Source of the DNA: JBARCX01 sp049794535
GTDB taxonomy: Bacteria; Pseudomonadota; Gammaproteobacteria; Xanthomonadales; Rhodanobacteraceae
Assembly (NCBI GenBank): GCA_049794535.1
Contig: JBARCX010000008.1
Coordinates: forward strand, 1 to 10,344
DNA length: 10,344 nucleotides
Direction: 5' to 3'
The translations under genes and the position numbers were made by a program. Positions 7,648 through 10,344 of this stretch are shown piece by piece. The notes under the pieces are model-generated. The model worked only from the letters and a program-made list of their open reading frames with translations, made no database searches and was not told where the DNA came from. Position 1 is the first letter of the stretch. Each line of letters opens with the position of its first letter.

Positions 7648-7663
7648 TGCAAGGGCTATGCCA
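7648..7663 (-). promoter_or_regulatory. Sigma-54 (RpoN) promoter of glnA
   Basis: On the minus strand the sequence TGGCAT-AGCCC-TTGCA matches the sigma-54 consensus TGGCAC-N5-TTGCW at all but one position, with the required GG and GC ten bases apart. Placing the GC at -13/-12 puts the start of transcription near 7637, giving a leader of roughly 60 bases before the glnA ATG. Position, orientation and paired NtrC-like sites upstream make it credible. Confidence 0.85.
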
Positions 7664-7726
7664 TGCCGTCTACGCCTGATTGGTCAAGTAGTTACGGTCG
7701 TCACTCGGCATAGATCGAACAATCAT

Positions 7727-7743
7727 TGCACCAAATTGGATCA
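7727..7743 (-). promoter_or_regulatory. NtrC-like enhancer site, proximal
   Basis: TGCACCAAATTGGATCA resembles the NtrC consensus TGCACCA-N3-TGGTGCA: the left half is perfect and the right half differs at two bases. Its centre is about 98 bases upstream of the predicted glnA start, a normal enhancer distance for sigma-54 activation through looping. Confidence 0.75.
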
Positions 7744-7757
7744 AATTTGTAACGCAT

Positions 7758-7774
7758 AGCACCATAACTGTACG
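7758..7774 (-). promoter_or_regulatory. NtrC-like enhancer site, distal
   Basis: AGCACCATAACTGTACG has the GCAC-N7-GTAC core, one base from the NtrC core GCAC-N7-GTGC. Its centre is about 31 bases, close to three helical turns, from the proximal site and near -129 from the predicted start. The match is weaker than the proximal site, but the spacing supports it. Confidence 0.6.
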
Positions 7775-7881
7775 TCTCAATCGCCCGCGTACCAGCACGC
7801 AATTGCAAGAACTTGGCCCGGCCGGGCAACATCAGCCCTCGTAAGCTATGCCGCTTTGTGCCCACTTGCGAGTGACCTCCT

Positions 7882-8679
7882 TTGAACGACCTGATCAACG
7901 TCATCCTGCTAGGCATCATCGAAGGCATTACCGAGTTCCTGCCGATCTCCAGTACAGGGCATCTGTTGATCGCCGAGAAGCTCGGCCTGGGCGAACGCTC
8001 GGACCTGTTCAACGTCGGCATCCAGGCCGGCGCGATCCTCGCCATCACGCTGATCTACTGGAAACGCATCTGGCAATTGCTGACGCAGTGGCGCGAGCCA
8101 GCCAACCGCGATTATTTATTCAAGCTGGTGGTCGCTTTCCTGATCACTTGCGTGCTCGGCCTGGTCGTTACGCACTACGGCTTCAAGTTGCCCGAAACGG
8201 TGACGCCCATTGCCTGGGCGCTAGTCATTGGCGGTTTCTGGATCATCGCTGCGGAACTGCTTGCCGCACGCCACGTGGATCGCACGCAGGTGACGTGGCG
8301 CGTGGCGATACTGGTTGGCATCGCGCAGATCGTGGCTGGCGTATTCCCCGGCACCTCTCGTTCGGGCGCGACGATTTTCACGGCCATGTTGGCCGGTACC
8401 AGCAACCGCGCGGCGGCCACCGAGTTTTCGTTCCTGGTCGGCATACCGACCATGTATGCCGCCACCGGCTACGAACTACTGAAGGTGATTAAGAGCGGTG
8501 GCGCCGCGCACGAAGATTGGAGCGCACTGATTATCGGCTTCGTGGTGTCGCTGATCGTCGCCTTCATCGCGGTGAAGTGGCTACTCGGCTATATCCGCAC
8601 CCATCGCTTCACCGCATTTGCGGTTTACCGCATCGCACTCGGCATCGCCTTGCTCTTGTTGATGCCGACCGGCGCCTAA
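7882..8679 (+). CDS. uppP: Undecaprenyl-diphosphate phosphatase
   Basis: Integral inner-membrane enzyme that removes a phosphate from undecaprenyl pyrophosphate, regenerating the lipid carrier for peptidoglycan and surface polysaccharide synthesis; overexpression of this family gives bacitracin resistance. The 265 residues are nearly all hydrophobic helices and carry both catalytic signatures: EGITEFLPISSTGH (14-27) and PGTSRSG (156-162, with the essential Arg160). Length is close to E. coli UppP/BacA (273). The start is a TTG codon at 7882: an in-frame TGA lies three codons upstream at 7873, and the family N-terminus begins within a few residues of the first signature, so no ATG fits. The preceding bases contain CCTCC, the complement of a ribosome binding site, and only a weak GAG about nine bases away, so initiation is probably inefficient. 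It could serve the exopolysaccharide operon nearby, though it is divergently oriented and a housekeeping gene in its own right. Confidence 0.96.
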   Translation: MNDLINVILLGIIEGITEFLPISSTGHLLIAEKLGLGERSDLFNVGIQAGAILAITLIYWKRIWQLLTQWREPANRDYLFKLVVAFLITCVLGLVVTHYGFKLPETVTPIAWALVIGGFWIIAAELLAARHVDRTQVTWRVAILVGIAQIVAGVFPGTSRSGATIFTAMLAGTSNRAAATEFSFLVGIPTMYAATGYELLKVIKSGGAAHEDWSALIIGFVVSLIVAFIAVKWLLGYIRTHRFTAFAVYRIALGIALLLLMPTGA

Positions 8680-8690
8680 CGTGAAACGAT

Positions 8691-8715
8691 AGTCGCCGCA
8701 CTCTCATCGGCGACT
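8691..8715 (+). other. Hairpin between uppP and the TPR regulator gene
   Basis: AGTCGCCG (8691-8698) pairs with CGGCGACT (8708-8715) across a 9-base loop. It begins 12 bases after the uppP stop and ends 6 bases before the next ATG, with no U tract. It could stabilise the uppP mRNA end, act as a weak terminator, or hide the ribosome-binding region of the next gene. Confidence 0.6.
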
Positions 8716-8721
8716 TCAGAC

Positions 8722-10314
8722 ATGAGCCAGCCGCAACACTATCGACTGCTCGATCTCCAGATCGACCTTGCTCGCCAAAAGGTGAGTCGCGATGGCGTTC
8801 CACTGGACGTGCAGGGGTTGAGCTTCCAATTACTCGCCTGCCTGCTGCGACATAGCAATACGGTGGTCGACTTCAACAGCCTGATCGCCGAAGTGTGGGC
8901 ACCAGCCGTTGTGAACGAGGAAACCGTCACTCAACGCATCAAGCTGCTGCGTCAAGCGCTGGGCGACGATGGACGGCAGCCACGCTATATCCGCTCGGTG
9001 CGCGGGCGCGGCTACCAATTATGCGAGCCGCCGCAACTGTTGGATGAAGTGGCACATGAAGCACCCGTTATCGCACGACGTCACCCGCACCCATGGTTCT
9101 TCGCGCTGGTTGCACTTCTCGCCCTTCTGGTGTGCGGCGCCAGCTGGTGGTGGCTGCATCGCGGTACAACTACCGTCGCCACAACACCATCGGCAAGCCA
9201 GGAATTGCTTCAGCGTGCCGCTTACTACGCCGGTATCGGGCAGCGCGACAACAATGAGCGCGCCATCAATCTGTATCAACAGCTACTCACGATCGAACCA
9301 TCGAACGTCGCTGCGCAAATCGGCCTCAGTCGTGCGTATAGCGCCCGCGTTTGCCTGTACAACTTTCCCTACGAATGGACTGCGTCCGCGCAGCAGCTCG
9401 CCGAATCGGTACTGAAGGCGAACCCACGCAATGCCTCCGCTTGGTCGGCACAGGCCTACGCGTACGATTGCCGGGGTGATATGCAGTCCGCCATTCATGC
9501 TTACCAGCAGGCCGTAACGCTCGATCCTACAGACAACAACAGCCGCGCTTCGGTCGCGTACCTGTATCAGGAACAGGGCCAACTGGTCGAAGCACTGCAT
9601 GCCAATCTCGATATGCCTAGCGATACTTCCGGCGGGCGTTTTCGCCATGTGCAGATCGCACGCGAACTGGATCTTCTCGGTTTTAACGAGGCGGCTGAGC
9701 AGCGCTTCAAGCGCATCTTCCAGCTCAATCCGGACAATGTATTTTCCAATATCGCCTGGCCACAGCATTTGTTCCTGCAAGGGCGCTTTGCCGATGCGCA
9801 GGCCGCGCTCGACCAGTCGCTGACGCGCAACACACCGCATGTGGGCTTGTACGAACTGGCGGGTGAGCTCGCGCTACTACGTGGGGATCGTGCGGCTGCC
9901 CATGCGGCTTTCGAAAAAGCGGTGCAACTACGCCCACAGATGAGCCTGCCCACCACGCTGGCCGCGCTCTACAGCAGCACACCACCATCATCGCAGTGGC
10001 TCGATGCACGTATGGCGACGATGAAAGCGCTGCTGGCATCGGGATTCGGCTATCCATCGGATCGTCTCGAACTAGCCATGCTGCAGCTGGCACGCGGCAA
10101 TCGAGTGGAAGCATTAGCCACGATCACCGCCGCTGTACAGGCCGGTTATTGCGATCGGGCTTACCTACAAATCTCGCCCCTGCTGCGCCCGCTGGCCGAT
10201 GACCCCGCCTATGCGGCGGCCATCGATACGATCAGCCGCCGCATGGCAGAGCAGCGCGCACAAGTGATGTCAGCCGATTGGCGACCGGCCGAACTGCACG
10301 ACTCAGCCCCCTGA
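8722..10314 (+). CDS. CadC-like transmembrane winged-helix regulator with periplasmic TPR domain
   Basis: Predicted membrane-integrated transcription factor of 530 residues. Residues about 5-101 form an OmpR/PhoB-type winged helix (Trans_reg_C); the recognition-helix and wing region ETVTQRIKLLRQALGDD through YIRSVRGRGYQL (about 67-100) is typical. One membrane helix follows (about 125-146, with a WWW run), then a large C-terminal region, predicted periplasmic, with several tetratricopeptide repeats: the clearest are around 163-196, 235-270, 271-297, 313-340 and 375-406. There is no receiver domain, so the protein probably senses directly through the TPR part, as in the CadC/ToxR plan. The ligand and target genes cannot be told from sequence. 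The ATG at 8722 follows uppP by 42 bases with only a weak ribosome site, so co-transcription with uppP is possible. Similar proteins are often annotated as winged helix-turn-helix/TPR proteins. Confidence 0.9.
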   Translation: MSQPQHYRLLDLQIDLARQKVSRDGVPLDVQGLSFQLLACLLRHSNTVVDFNSLIAEVWAPAVVNEETVTQRIKLLRQALGDDGRQPRYIRSVRGRGYQLCEPPQLLDEVAHEAPVIARRHPHPWFFALVALLALLVCGASWWWLHRGTTTVATTPSASQELLQRAAYYAGIGQRDNNERAINLYQQLLTIEPSNVAAQIGLSRAYSARVCLYNFPYEWTASAQQLAESVLKANPRNASAWSAQAYAYDCRGDMQSAIHAYQQAVTLDPTDNNSRASVAYLYQEQGQLVEALHANLDMPSDTSGGRFRHVQIARELDLLGFNEAAEQRFKRIFQLNPDNVFSNIAWPQHLFLQGRFADAQAALDQSLTRNTPHVGLYELAGELALLRGDRAAAHAAFEKAVQLRPQMSLPTTLAALYSSTPPSSQWLDARMATMKALLASGFGYPSDRLELAMLQLARGNRVEALATITAAVQAGYCDRAYLQISPLLRPLADDPAYAAAIDTISRRMAEQRAQVMSADWRPAELHDSAP

Positions 10315-10318
10315 GTCG
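10299..10318 (+). other. Stem-loop overlapping the regulator's stop codon
   Basis: CGACTCAG-CCCC-CTGAGTCG is a perfect 8-base-pair stem with a CCCC loop; the TGA stop (10312-10314) lies in its 3' arm. No T tract follows within the window, so it is not a classical terminator. Confidence 0.55.
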
Positions 10319-10344
10319 CATAGTTCGGCGATAACGTTCAGAAC

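Larger units (their letters stand above)
7579..7881. other. Divergent intergenic region between glnA and uppP
   Basis: About 300 bases that hold the glnA sigma-54 promoter and two NtrC-like sites (annotated separately) plus a 12-base perfect palindrome GCCCGGCCGGGC at 7816-7827. No convincing sigma-70 promoter for uppP could be picked out by eye. A possible 54-codon minus-strand frame at 7701-7865 is discussed under findings. Confidence 0.7.

Noticed and set aside
7795..7809. A third NtrC-like half site (GCAC followed by AATTGCAAG)
   Set aside because: Only one half matches; the second half at the required spacing reads CAAG instead of GTGC.
1..10344. Mobile elements, CRISPR arrays, tRNA or rRNA genes
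   Set aside because: No transposase-like reading frame, terminal inverted repeats, regularly spaced repeats or RNA-gene signatures were seen in either strand.

Overview
The window reads as chromosomal DNA of a Gram-negative gammaproteobacterium. The mix of a GumC/Wzc-type exopolysaccharide cluster, an adenylylatable GlnA, UppP and a membrane-anchored winged-helix/TPR regulator resembles Xanthomonadales, perhaps Rhodanobacteraceae such as Dyella or Rhodanobacter. That placement is an inference from gene content and protein style, not from a database search. No mobile element, CRISPR array, tRNA or rRNA was found.

Positions 1-5729 (minus strand) hold a tightly packed exopolysaccharide/capsule operon. 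In transcription order it encodes a WcaJ/GumD-like polyprenyl-phosphate hexose-1-phosphate transferase (initiates the repeat unit on undecaprenyl phosphate), a Wza-like outer-membrane export lipoprotein, a Wzb-like low-molecular-weight tyrosine phosphatase, a Wzc-like co-polymerase with a fused tyrosine kinase, and a TagD-like glycerol-3-phosphate cytidylyltransferase cut by the window edge. Junctions are stop/start overlaps (TGATG or ATGA), so translation is probably coupled. Glycosyltransferases, polymerase and flippase are not in the window and probably lie beyond position 1. The last gene suggests a polymer decorated with glycerol phosphate.

Positions 5730-6168 are a long non-coding stretch. 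It holds the operon's leader and, next to glnA, two hairpins, one of which is a strong UUCG-tetraloop terminator for glnA. Positions 6169-7578 (minus) encode glutamine synthetase. Its upstream region (7579-7881) carries a good sigma-54 promoter and two NtrC-like sites spaced about three helical turns apart, a nitrogen-control layout much like that of enteric glnA.

Positions 7882-8679 (plus) encode UppP, which recycles undecaprenyl pyrophosphate to the lipid carrier used by peptidoglycan and by the exopolysaccharide operon. Positions 8722-10314 (plus) encode a CadC-like transmembrane regulator with a cytoplasmic winged-helix DNA-binding domain, one membrane helix and a periplasmic TPR array.

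The genes belong to known families and I see no clearly new system. The points most worth a second look are the complete nitrogen-control region of glnA, the tagD-like gene coupled to wzc, the altered oligomerisation motif in Wzc, and several unexplained hairpins and Shine-Dalgarno-like sequences in the intergenic regions.
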